Below are positions 1-6,222 of a stretch of DNA of 12,334 nucleotides, piece by piece (position 1 is the first letter of the stretch; each line of letters begins with the position of its first letter). The position numbers and the translations under genes are program-made. This DNA comes from Ruminococcaceae bacterium UBA945. GTDB lineage: Bacteria > Bacillota > Clostridia > Oscillospirales > Acutalibacteraceae. Below the pieces are notes generated by a model. It did not search any database and was not told the DNA's origin. It saw only the letters and a program-made list of their open reading frames with translations. Location: the NCBI GenBank assembly GCA_002293315.1, contig DBCZ01000088.1:16633-28966 (forward strand), written 5' to 3'.

Positions 1-30
1 TGCCCCCTTTGACCGCTCGGGAACTCTCCC
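1..30 (-). tRNA. tRNA-Tyr (GTA expected), 5' part only, cut by the window edge
   Basis: Read on the minus strand, the last 30 bases form a tRNA 5' end: a seven-base acceptor strand GGGAGAG (24-30), then TTCCCGAGCGG, TCAAAGGG and GGCA. The TTCCCGAGCGGnCAAAGGG D-arm is the hallmark of bacterial tRNA-Tyr, including clostridial ones, in which the next bases would be GACTGTAAATCTGC carrying the GTA anticodon. The anticodon itself lies outside the window, so the identity rests on the D-arm. Serine and leucine tRNAs, the other class II types, have different D-arms (GCCGAGTGG or a GGCGGAAT type). A promoter in front of it (57-85) supports an independent tRNA transcript, possibly the first gene of a tRNA cluster. 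Confidence 0.82.
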
Positions 31-41
31 CTATCTGGTTT

Positions 42-57
42 TAATCAAGCTTGATTA
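42..57. repeat. 16-bp perfect palindrome at the tRNA-Tyr transcription start
   Basis: TAATCAAGCTTGATTA reads the same on both strands. It touches the -10 box (57-62) and covers the predicted start point of the tRNA transcript. It has no T-run after it on the minus strand, so it is not a terminator. It could be an operator or a short leader hairpin. Confidence 0.55.
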
Positions 58-85
58 TAATATCATAACAGGGAGATAAATGCAA
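57..85 (-). promoter_or_regulatory. sigma-A-type promoter of the tRNA-Tyr transcript
   Basis: The minus strand has a -35 box TTGCAT (80-85), a 17-base spacer and a -10 box TATTAT (57-62). An overlapping TATAAT lies at 54-59 with a 20-base spacing. Transcription would begin near 48-51, giving a leader of about 20 bases before the mature tRNA 5' end at 30. The -35 box lies just beyond the rlbP stop codon. A 16-bp palindrome (42-57) covers the predicted start point. Confidence 0.6.
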
Positions 86-97
86 GACTTTTTGCAA

Positions 98-340
98 TTA
101 TAAAACGATTTCATACATGGCCGCCGCGTTCTCCTTGCGGACATTCTCCTGAACGGTTATGACCCTATACTTCGAAACGCGCTCGCCAAACGTGATTTCA
201 ATCAAATCCTCCGGCTTAACGTCGTAAGACGCGCGCGCCGTCTTGCCGTTAACGGTCACCTTTCCGGCGTCACAGGCGTCGTTTGCAATGGTGCGCCGCT
301 TGATTATGCGCGAAACCTTGAGATATTTATCAAGCCTCAT
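98..340 (-). CDS. rlbP: S4-domain RNA-binding protein, RlbP (YabO)/Hsp15-like
   Basis: This is an 80-residue protein that is nearly all S4 domain, the small alpha-L RNA-binding fold of ribosomal protein S4, Hsp15 and pseudouridine synthases. The N-terminus reads MRLDKYLKVSRIIKRRT, followed by DAGKVTVNGK and a DLIEITFGE-type strand; MRLDKxLKVSRxIKRRT and GKVxVNG are the family signature. The family member in Bacillus, YabO/RlbP, is associated with ribosomes and thought to act in rescue of stalled large subunits. The frame is open 17 codons further upstream, but the ATG at 340 follows AGGAGG at five bases, so that start is chosen. The gene lies directly downstream of hup, the usual Firmicutes order. 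The hup terminator stands between them and I see no separate promoter, so expression probably depends on read-through. The usual next genes yabP, yabQ and divIC do not follow; tRNA-Tyr does. Confidence 0.9.
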   Translation of the reverse strand: MRLDKYLKVSRIIKRRTIANDACDAGKVTVNGKTARASYDVKPEDLIEITFGERVSKYRVITVQENVRKENAAAMYEIVL

Positions 341-345
341 ATTTG

Positions 346-351
346 CCTCCT
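346..351 (-). promoter_or_regulatory. Shine-Dalgarno site that sets the rlbP start
   Basis: The minus strand reads AAAAGGAGGCAAAT before ATG at 340. The perfect AGGAGG at five-base spacing decides the 80-residue start over the longer open frame, whose upstream part overlaps the hup terminator. Confidence 0.85.
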
Positions 352-374
352 TTTGCTTATTCCAAGCTACACTT

Positions 375-404
375 AAAAAAAACAGACCCAAATGAATGGG
401 TCTG
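375..404 (-). terminator. Rho-independent terminator of hup, in front of rlbP
   Basis: The minus strand has an eight-base-pair stem, CAGACCCA (397-404) with TGGGTCTG (383-390), around a six-base loop, followed at once by eight T residues (375-382). It begins 17 bases past the hup stop codon. Since rlbP starts only about 35 bases further on, the element probably acts as an intercistronic attenuator that leaves HU abundant and RlbP scarce. Confidence 0.85.
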
Positions 405-420
405 CATTTTCTAAGAAAGA

Positions 421-699
421 TTATTTCTTATTAACTGTATCCTTCAATGCCTTACCTGCCTTAAATGCGGGCGCCTTAGATGCCGGAATCTTGATTTCCT
501 TGTTCGTTCTGGGGTCGCGGCCTACTCTTGCGCTTCTGCTGCGAACTTCAAATGTTCCGAAGCCCACGAGCTGAACCTTGTCGCCCTTCTTGAGCGTCTT
601 AGTAATTGTCTCGACAACTGCGTTAACTGCCGCGTCTGCGTCCTTCTTCGTGATTTCAGCCTTTGCTGCTACCTCAGCGATGAGTTCCGATTTGTTCAT
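421..699 (-). CDS. hup: DNA-binding protein HU
   Basis: This 92-residue protein matches bacterial HU over its whole length. MNKSELIAEVA opens the helical dimerisation part, LKKGDKVQLVGFGTFEVRSR forms the beta saddle, and VGRDPRTNKEIKIPASKAPAF is the DNA-gripping arm with its intercalating proline (RDPRTN). HU bends and compacts the nucleoid as a dimer. The start is the ATG at 699, preceded by GGAGG at 8 bases, not the ATG five codons earlier, which lacks an SD. It has its own promoter (778-806), a leader of about 70 bases and its own terminator (375-404), as expected of an abundant protein. IHF is the only close alternative, but it is not typical of Firmicutes. Confidence 0.96.
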   Translation of the reverse strand: MNKSELIAEVAAKAEITKKDADAAVNAVVETITKTLKKGDKVQLVGFGTFEVRSRSARVGRDPRTNKEIKIPASKAPAFKAGKALKDTVNKK

Positions 700-777
700 G
701 AAAATAACCTCCAAAAAATTTAGTCAGTTTCCCAACACAAAAATGTGTGCGGGGCTTATCAATCTTACACAAGAGCA

Positions 778-806
778 ATAATATCACAGAAATCCGATGT
801 TTTCAA
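778..806 (-). promoter_or_regulatory. sigma-A promoter of hup
   Basis: The minus strand has -35 TTGAAA (801-806), a 17-base spacer and -10 TATTAT (778-783). Transcription would start near 771, giving a leader of roughly 70 bases that ends in the GGAGG of hup (708-712). The spacing is ideal and both boxes are close to consensus. Confidence 0.7.
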
Positions 807-849
807 GCTTTTTCTGCAATATTTTGTGATTTTGTGCAAAAAAGCATTT

Positions 850-894
850 TTTAAGCATAGATACCGACTTTTTAGCCGTTTATCTATGCTTAAA
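850..894 (-). terminator. Long-stem hairpin, probable terminator of the zinc-ribbon gene
   Basis: TTTAAGCATAGATA (850-863) and TATCTATGCTTAAA (881-894) are a perfect 14-base inverted repeat. Within the 17-base loop, the minus strand can add a small CGGCT/AGTCG stem with one G-U pair. The element lies 18 bases past the stop codon of the zinc-ribbon gene and before the hup promoter, the right place for a terminator. The following minus-strand sequence is AAATGCTTTTTT, so the T-run begins about six bases late, and the main stem is AT-rich. A regulatory or repeat-derived role is therefore possible. Confidence 0.55.
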
Positions 895-911
895 TAACAC
901 TTTATTCCGGG

Positions 912-1334
912 TTATTCTCCTGAAGGCGTTGTTGGCGGCGCCGGCGGTGTCACAGGCGGGGCGGGCGGTGCCGGAGGCTCAGGAAGCTTTGCGCCGCAGT
1001 TATGGCAGAAAGAAGCTGCTGTTGAATTCTCCGTTCCGCAATTTGTGCACGCAACTCTGTTCTGGTTCGCTGCTATCTCAGCCTTGAGCTCTTCAATCTT
1101 CGCCTCTGCGGCCTTGATTTCAGCAAGCTTGCCGGCAATCTCAGGGTTTCCGGCGAACATTGCGGGGTTTGCAACCACAGTTTTGCCGATGTCTTCCGTG
1201 TGCCTTCTGATTTCGGACTTAAGCTCGCTTACGTTGATTTTAAGCTTCGAAGTATTGACGAGCTTACCCGTTTCCTCACCGACCTTATTTGCGGCTGATT
1301 TCACGTTTACTACTAAATCATCAAAAAATCCCAT
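912..1334 (-). CDS. Small coiled-coil protein with a C-terminal zinc ribbon and proline-rich tail
   Basis: This 140-residue protein has no known enzymatic role. It opens with MGFFDDLVVNVKSAANKVGEE, then a lysine/glutamate-rich helical stretch (about 20-92) ending in a heptad-like coiled coil (KLAEIKAAEAKIEELKAEIAA). A treble-clef/zinc-ribbon motif follows with Cys96-x2-Cys99 and Cys110-x2-Cys113. The tail (118-140) is about half proline. Proteins of this plan, MGFF-type start, helical body and 'CPNCG...FCxNCG' ribbon, are common uncharacterised products in clostridia. There is no signal peptide or membrane helix, so it should be cytoplasmic. The start is firm: AGGAGG lies seven bases before the ATG. 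It is monocistronic, with its own promoter (1391-1419) and a hairpin downstream (850-894). The ribbon suggests protein or nucleic-acid contacts, but the partner is unknown. Confidence 0.88.
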   Translation of the reverse strand: MGFFDDLVVNVKSAANKVGEETGKLVNTSKLKINVSELKSEIRRHTEDIGKTVVANPAMFAGNPEIAGKLAEIKAAEAKIEELKAEIAANQNRVACTNCGTENSTAASFCHNCGAKLPEPPAPPAPPVTPPAPPTTPSGE

Positions 1335-1390
1335 TTTGATTCCTCCTAAATTTTCGGCTCGAACTATCGCCGTGCCGTTGTTATGCTTTA

Positions 1391-1419
1391 ATTATAGCGG
1401 GGAGAAATGGCTTTGTAAA
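1391..1419 (-). promoter_or_regulatory. Strong sigma-A promoter of the zinc-ribbon gene
   Basis: The minus strand shows -35 TTTACA (1414-1419), exactly 17 bases, then a perfect -10 TATAAT (1391-1396). Transcription would begin near 1384, giving a leader of about 50 bases before the ATG at 1334. In the rest of the 197-base gap (1335-1531) I see only a weak imperfect hairpin at 1482-1514 and AT-rich sequence; no clear terminator for the upstream operon. Confidence 0.75.
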
Positions 1420-1531
1420 CAGGATAAGACCGCGGTTTATTACAATTAGCTTACGAATAGGAAGCCGTTTTTCTTAATTCGCCTCTCAAATGTTAACATA
1501 GTGTAAACAAGAGGATTTTTTACATTTTTTC

Positions 1532-2479
1532 TTATTTTCCCCCGATGAATTCGCGTATCATTGAATTCTGCGGAACAAGGCCTGTGTCAATCGGCTCGAA
1601 GCGCATAAGGCAGGATTCCAGGTTCCGCGCCATGCCGTAGTTTGGGTTGTCCTCCGGGATTTCGCGCAGGACATGAATCGCCATCGTGCGCAAAACACAG
1701 GGTTCATATAAATGAATGGAGTTAACCGTGTAATCCGCGCTCATTCTGTAAGGGCGGATGTATTTATTCTCGCCGTCCATCACTGACTCCCACATGGAGA
1801 GCGTTCTGTCAGCGGTTGTATCGCGCTCGCGCATATCGCGCACTATGCGGCGGATAAGGCGCAAATCCATGGGCGAAAGCACCTCGCCGTTGGTATCCTT
1901 TATCTGCTGCTTCACGCTGACATAGAGCTTGATTTGCCTTTCGGCCTCTACCTCATTCGTGAAAACAGGATTTAGGGCATGAATACCCTCAATAATCACA
2001 ATATCGCTGTCGTTTATCTCGTAATCGGTCTTCCCCACTGCCTTGCCGAGCGGAAAGCTGTAATTCGGCACGGCGAATTTGCCTTTTTCCACTATGTCGC
2101 CTATACATATCTTGAGCTTCTGGACGTCAAGCGCCTCTACCGCTTCATAATCATATTTGCCGTCCTGACGGAGGGGCGCTTTCTCTCTGCCGCGATAGAA
2201 ATTATCCATTGAGATGATTATCGCCTTTTTGCCGAACTCGCCGAGATATTCCTTGAGCAGGTAAGCCGTGGTGGTCTTTCCGCTGCTGCTCGGCCCTGAA
2301 AGCATGACGATTCTCGCGCCGCCGTGCTGCTCAACGATATTGCGCGAGATGTTTTTCAGATTCTCGTGGTAAGCGTCTTCACACTCTCTTATCATCAGAG
2401 CCGGGTTTTTGGTTGCGGCGTCGTTTATCTGCTCGATATGATTGATATATTTAATATATCCGCTTGCGAAATTGCTCAT
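1532..2479 (-). CDS. Uridine kinase-like P-loop nucleoside kinase (PRK/Udk family), short form
   Basis: This 315-residue protein belongs to the uridine kinase/phosphoribulokinase P-loop family. Visible are the Walker A loop GPSSSGKTT (62-70), the substrate-side SMDNFYRGRE with the KYDYEAVEALD acid/aromatic segment (90-118), a Walker B-like strand VIIEGIHALNP (161-171) and the arginine-rich lid RLIRRIVRDMRERD (207-220). The family transfers phosphate from ATP to a nucleoside or similar sugar. The closest clostridial relatives I recall are about 550 residues long, with a TGS/threonyl-tRNA-synthetase-like N-terminal half before this kinase. Here only about 55 residues precede the P-loop, so that half is absent and the true substrate is uncertain. 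It is the last gene of the recJ operon. Its ATG lies within hemZ (29-base overlap), with a weak AGAGGG in front, which suggests translational coupling. Confidence 0.85.
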   Translation of the reverse strand: MSNFASGYIKYINHIEQINDAATKNPALMIRECEDAYHENLKNISRNIVEQHGGARIVMLSGPSSSGKTTTAYLLKEYLGEFGKKAIIISMDNFYRGREKAPLRQDGKYDYEAVEALDVQKLKICIGDIVEKGKFAVPNYSFPLGKAVGKTDYEINDSDIVIIEGIHALNPVFTNEVEAERQIKLYVSVKQQIKDTNGEVLSPMDLRLIRRIVRDMRERDTTADRTLSMWESVMDGENKYIRPYRMSADYTVNSIHLYEPCVLRTMAIHVLREIPEDNPNYGMARNLESCLMRFEPIDTGLVPQNSMIREFIGGK

Positions 2480-3926
2480 ATAGCCCTCTTATTCTTTCTT
2501 TTCTTTCCAAAATCTCTGTGTTTCTGTCGATGTATTCCTTCGGGTATTTGAAATTGAAAACACGCTCAAGCCTATCGGTATACGGGTCTTTAAGCTTGCT
2601 CACGCCTCCTGCGCCACAGGCGATAACAGTGCTGCTCTCGTCCATTGTGTAGGTGTTATATGCGCATATATCGCCGTTTTTTGCCCAGCCCGTGTTCTCG
2701 AGGTTTCCCGCCATGCGTGACTGGCGGTACATATAATACGGCTCAAAACCTGCGTTCGTGAGTGCTTCAATCGAGAAGTTCACCATTTCGGCAGCGAGCG
2801 ACGAATCCTTATGCGAGGAGATATCGAGCTTTTCCTCTATCAGCGAGGCCGAGCGCTTCAGCGCCAGCGAATGCACCGTTATATTCGAGGCGCCGAGGCT
2901 TATTGTCTCCCTCAGCGTTTCGCTGAAGCCCGCAAAGGTATCCTCCGGCAGACCGACGATTAAATCAGCGTTTATGTTCGTGAAGCCCGCCTTTGTTGCC
3001 ATATCAAATGCGGCGCGTACGTCATCTGCCGTGTGATTTCTCCCTATTGCGCGCAGCACATTATCTGACATAGACTGCGGGTTGATGCTGATTCGCGTCA
3101 CCCCCGCGGCTTTCATCGCGCTCATCTTTTCAGGCGTAATTGTATCGGCTCGCCCCGCCTCGACAGTGAATTCGGTGCAGGTGCTCATATCAAAGCTTGC
3201 GAAAATCTTTTCGCAGAGAGCCGAAAGCTCGGCGGCAGAGAGCGTCGTAGGTGTTCCGCCGCCTATGTAGACAGAGATAAGACGCAGGCCTAAGGCTTTC
3301 GTGAGTTCTGCTGTCTTCTCAATCTCAAGCAGCAGCAAATCAAAATACGGCTTGACCAGCTTTTTCGCCTGCTCGGTGCTTTGCGAGATGAACGAGCAAT
3401 ATGAGCAGCGTGACGGGCAGAACGGAATGCCCACATATAAGCTGAAATCATTCTCCTTGGTTTTGGTATATGGTTTTTGCACGTCAAGCGTTCTCTTTGC
3501 GAGGGCGTATTTCTCGCCGCTGACAAAGAAATCATCCGTGAAAATCTTCTTTGCCTCCGCTTCGCCGAGCTTATTTTCATACTGCCCGAGCAGCTTCACG
3601 GGGTGGATTCCCGTGAGCATTCCCCATTTTGGCAGATTTCCCGTGATTTCGGCAAAGACCTCATAAAGCATACGCGTTAAAGCGTACTCACTTTGCTCAG
3701 GATGAGCTTCCTCGCGCGAAACCCGCTTACCGCCATATATGCATTTCACTTCGTAAATATAGCCGTGCGAAGCTTCGTTTATCACGGCTTCGGCATACGG
3801 CTCGGCGTTCTCCGACGGCGTTTCACCCGGTGCTTCAACACGCCTCACGGGGCTGTACGTAAAAAAGAGCCTGCACAGATTCTCGCATTCAAAATGGTAG
3901 CCGTGACCGTTAAGATAGAGTTTCAT
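2451..3926 (-). CDS. hemZ: HemZ, coproporphyrinogen dehydrogenase-like radical SAM protein
   Basis: The 491 residues match the HemZ branch of the oxygen-independent coproporphyrinogen III oxidase family. An N-terminal region of about 150 residues, special to HemZ (with KWGMLTGIHPVKLL at 100-113), precedes the radical-SAM barrel. The iron-sulfur motif is Cys170-x3-Cys174-x2-Cys177 (GIPFCPSRCSYCSF); the SAM-binding glycines are GGGTPT (222-227). Further on are VEAGRADT, RISINPQS and NADLIVGLPED, as in HemN/HemW/HemZ. HemN decarboxylates coproporphyrinogen III, but HemZ activity in vivo is less certain and HemW relatives act as heme chaperones, so the catalytic role is inferred. The cell has no other heme gene in this window. 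Its ATG shares one base with the rel stop (TGATG), with little SD, so it is translationally coupled to rel. It overlaps the downstream kinase gene by 29 bases. Confidence 0.92.
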   Translation of the reverse strand: MKLYLNGHGYHFECENLCRLFFTYSPVRRVEAPGETPSENAEPYAEAVINEASHGYIYEVKCIYGGKRVSREEAHPEQSEYALTRMLYEVFAEITGNLPKWGMLTGIHPVKLLGQYENKLGEAEAKKIFTDDFFVSGEKYALAKRTLDVQKPYTKTKENDFSLYVGIPFCPSRCSYCSFISQSTEQAKKLVKPYFDLLLLEIEKTAELTKALGLRLISVYIGGGTPTTLSAAELSALCEKIFASFDMSTCTEFTVEAGRADTITPEKMSAMKAAGVTRISINPQSMSDNVLRAIGRNHTADDVRAAFDMATKAGFTNINADLIVGLPEDTFAGFSETLRETISLGASNITVHSLALKRSASLIEEKLDISSHKDSSLAAEMVNFSIEALTNAGFEPYYMYRQSRMAGNLENTGWAKNGDICAYNTYTMDESSTVIACGAGGVSKLKDPYTDRLERVFNFKYPKEYIDRNTEILERKERIRGLYEQFRKRIY

Positions 3927-6199
3927 CAGCTTCTGTCGATTGAAAGAATGCCGTCTATATTCTTCATTCTGTCAATGATATTCTGCAATTGCTGCAGGCC
4001 GTTAATCGTGATGGTCGCGGAGATAACGGCTCTGTCACTGTTCTTCTCTATGCGCGAATTAAGTGCGTGAATGACGATGTGCATGTTCGAGAAAAGCACG
4101 GTTATATCAGCGAGCAGACCGGATCTGTCTGACGCGACGATGTGCAGCGTGGATTTGAACTCATCTTTTACGTCGCCGGCCCAGTGCGCATTGACCCATC
4201 TGTCCGGCTCGGGGGCGAGCGAGAAATCCTCCGGCACATTGGTGCAGGAGCGCTTGTGGATTGAAACGCCAAAGCCGCGCGTGATGAAGCCTACTATATC
4301 ATCGCCGGGCAAGGGGTTGCAGCAGCGCGAAAACTTGATGAGCACGCCGTCCAGCCCCGCGACAATTACGCCGCTTGCCTGCTTGCCGCGGCGGGCTTCA
4401 TATTCGCTCTCGACGATTTCCAAATCCTCCGGCGGCTCGTTACTCTTGCTTATTTTAATGTATTCTTCTTTTATTCGCGGCAGAACCTTCCAGAGTTGAA
4501 TGCCGCCGTAGCCGATGGCGGCGTAGACGTCTTCATCTGAATTACAGCTGTGTTTTCTGCCGATATGCTCAACTATGAAGGTCATGAGCTCACGGCTCAT
4601 GGTGATTCCTGCGCGCTTGAATTCCCTTTCAAGCTCCGCCTTACCTTCAATTATATTGTCTTCGCGCTTTTCCTTTTTGAACCATGTGCGGATTTTATTC
4701 CGTGCCTCGCTTGTGCGGACAATCGAGAGCCAGTCGCGATTCGGACCGCGCCCGCCCTCCTTGGCGGTGAGAATCTCGACGATTTCGCCGGTTTTTACTT
4801 TATAGTCAATCGGCACGATTTTGCCGTCTACCTTGGCGCCGACCATTCTGTTGCCCACAGCGGAGTGAATCGCATAGGCAAAGTCAATCACGGTTGAGCC
4901 TTGAGGCAGGCTGATAACATCTCCCTTTGGCGTGAAGATGAAAATTTCCTCCGGCACAAGGTCACTCTTAATTGAGTGGATTATGTCCGTTATGTCTTCG
5001 CTCTCCTCCTGATTTTGCAGCATCTGGCGAATCCATGCGAGGCGATTGTCAAACTGCTCGGCGGCCGCTCCCTTTTCTGCTATGCCCACCTTATACTTCC
5101 AGTGTGCCGCGATGCCGTATTCCGCCGTGTGGTGCATTTCCCACGTGCGTATCTGCACCTCAAAGGGTATGCCCTCTTTATTGATTACTGTGGTGTGAAG
5201 GCTCTGATACATATTTGGCTTGGGCATTGAGATATAGTCCTTGAAGCGGTTCGGGAGAGGCTGGAACATATCGTGGATTATGCCCAGGACGTTATAGCAA
5301 TCTTCTATCGTATCGACGATTACCCGAATGGCATAGACGTCGTATATCTGCGAAAAGCTCCTGCCCTGAACAAACATTTTGCGGTAAATACCGTAGACGC
5401 TTTTCAGGCGGCCCTCTATCTTCACATTTGGGATTGAAACACCGATTCTGCCCCCGATGAACTCCATGGTTTTATCAAGGAAAGCCTTGCGCTCGGCGCT
5501 TTTGGAGATGAGGTCTTTCTCTATTTCGCCGTATGCCAGAGGGTCAAGATATTTGAGCGAAATATCCTCCATGTAGTCTTTAACTGCGCGGATACCGAGG
5601 CGGTGCGCAATCGGGGCATAAACCTCAAGGCACTCCAGCGCCTTATCGCGCTGTTTTTGCGGCGAGACATAATTCAGCGTGCTCATGTTGTGCATTCTGT
5701 CCGCAAATTTTATGATTATTACGCGGATATCCTCCGCCATGGCCATCAGCATTTTGCGGATATTTTCCGCCTGCTGCTCTTCGCGTGAGGAATACGGGAT
5801 TTTACCGAGCTTCGTCACACCCTCCACGAGCCTGCCTATCTCCTTACCGAAGATTTTCTCAACCTCCGCTTCGGATATATCAGTGTCTTCCACTACATCA
5901 TGAAGAATGCCCGCCGCCACTGACGCGGAATCCATGCCAAGCTTGACAAGAATACCCGCCACTGAAAGCGGGTGAATTATATACGGCTCGCCGCTCTTGC
6001 GATTTTGCCCGCTGTGCTGCGCTTCGGCGACTTCATATGCATGGCGGATCACATCGACGTCATAGTCTTTGCCGCTTTGCTCAATTAAAGCTTCAAGCTC
6101 ATCGAAGGTTTTGATGTGCATATTCTGTATCGTTCTGTTTGTTATGCCGGTGGCGGTCATGCCTGTGGCGGCGCCGGTATTTGCTTCGGTTTTGGGCAT
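3926..6199 (-). CDS. rel: Bifunctional (p)ppGpp synthetase/hydrolase Rel
   Basis: This full-length, 757-residue RelA/SpoT homolog makes (p)ppGpp from ATP and GTP/GDP on amino-acid-starved ribosomes and hydrolyses it when starvation ends. The hydrolase residues are present: His76 (IIHPLSV), His100-Asp101 and Glu104-Asp105 (ILHDVVEDTD), Asp167 and Asn171 (KFADRMHN). The synthetase part is about 250-370 with GRLKSVYGIYRK, YQSLH (331-335) and EVQIRT. The RFKD sequence (318-321) is the motif of bifunctional enzymes; the synthetase-only RelA has EFDD. Then follow the TGS domain (about 418-480), the conserved CCNPLPGDDIVGF region (626-638) and a C-terminal ACT domain (about 682-757). The ATG at 6199 has AAAGGAGGG in front, so the Ala/Thr/Gly-rich first 25 residues are probably real. 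It lies 23 bases after recJ and shares a base with hemZ. Confidence 0.97.
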   Translation of the reverse strand: MPKTEANTGAATGMTATGITNRTIQNMHIKTFDELEALIEQSGKDYDVDVIRHAYEVAEAQHSGQNRKSGEPYIIHPLSVAGILVKLGMDSASVAAGILHDVVEDTDISEAEVEKIFGKEIGRLVEGVTKLGKIPYSSREEQQAENIRKMLMAMAEDIRVIIIKFADRMHNMSTLNYVSPQKQRDKALECLEVYAPIAHRLGIRAVKDYMEDISLKYLDPLAYGEIEKDLISKSAERKAFLDKTMEFIGGRIGVSIPNVKIEGRLKSVYGIYRKMFVQGRSFSQIYDVYAIRVIVDTIEDCYNVLGIIHDMFQPLPNRFKDYISMPKPNMYQSLHTTVINKEGIPFEVQIRTWEMHHTAEYGIAAHWKYKVGIAEKGAAAEQFDNRLAWIRQMLQNQEESEDITDIIHSIKSDLVPEEIFIFTPKGDVISLPQGSTVIDFAYAIHSAVGNRMVGAKVDGKIVPIDYKVKTGEIVEILTAKEGGRGPNRDWLSIVRTSEARNKIRTWFKKEKREDNIIEGKAELEREFKRAGITMSRELMTFIVEHIGRKHSCNSDEDVYAAIGYGGIQLWKVLPRIKEEYIKISKSNEPPEDLEIVESEYEARRGKQASGVIVAGLDGVLIKFSRCCNPLPGDDIVGFITRGFGVSIHKRSCTNVPEDFSLAPEPDRWVNAHWAGDVKDEFKSTLHIVASDRSGLLADITVLFSNMHIVIHALNSRIEKNSDRAVISATITINGLQQLQNIIDRMKNIDGILSIDRS

Positions 6200-6222
6200 G
6201 GTTCCCTCCTTTCAGGCAAGCT

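Noticed and set aside
341..391. Seventeen-residue longer start for rlbP
   Set aside because: It would begin inside the hup terminator stem, and the shorter start has a perfect AGGAGG.
1482..1514. Imperfect hairpin CCTCT/AGAGG followed on the plus strand by two T-runs, as a terminator
   Set aside because: The T-runs follow in plus-strand orientation, yet no plus-strand gene ends there. On the minus strand, where the kinase gene ends, no T-run follows.
4071..4499. Plus-strand open frame of 142 codons opposite rel, and similar long frames opposite hemZ, recJ and the flavoprotein
   Set aside because: They lie antisense to genes with complete family motifs, have low-complexity Ser/Leu/Pro-rich translations and no SD or promoter.
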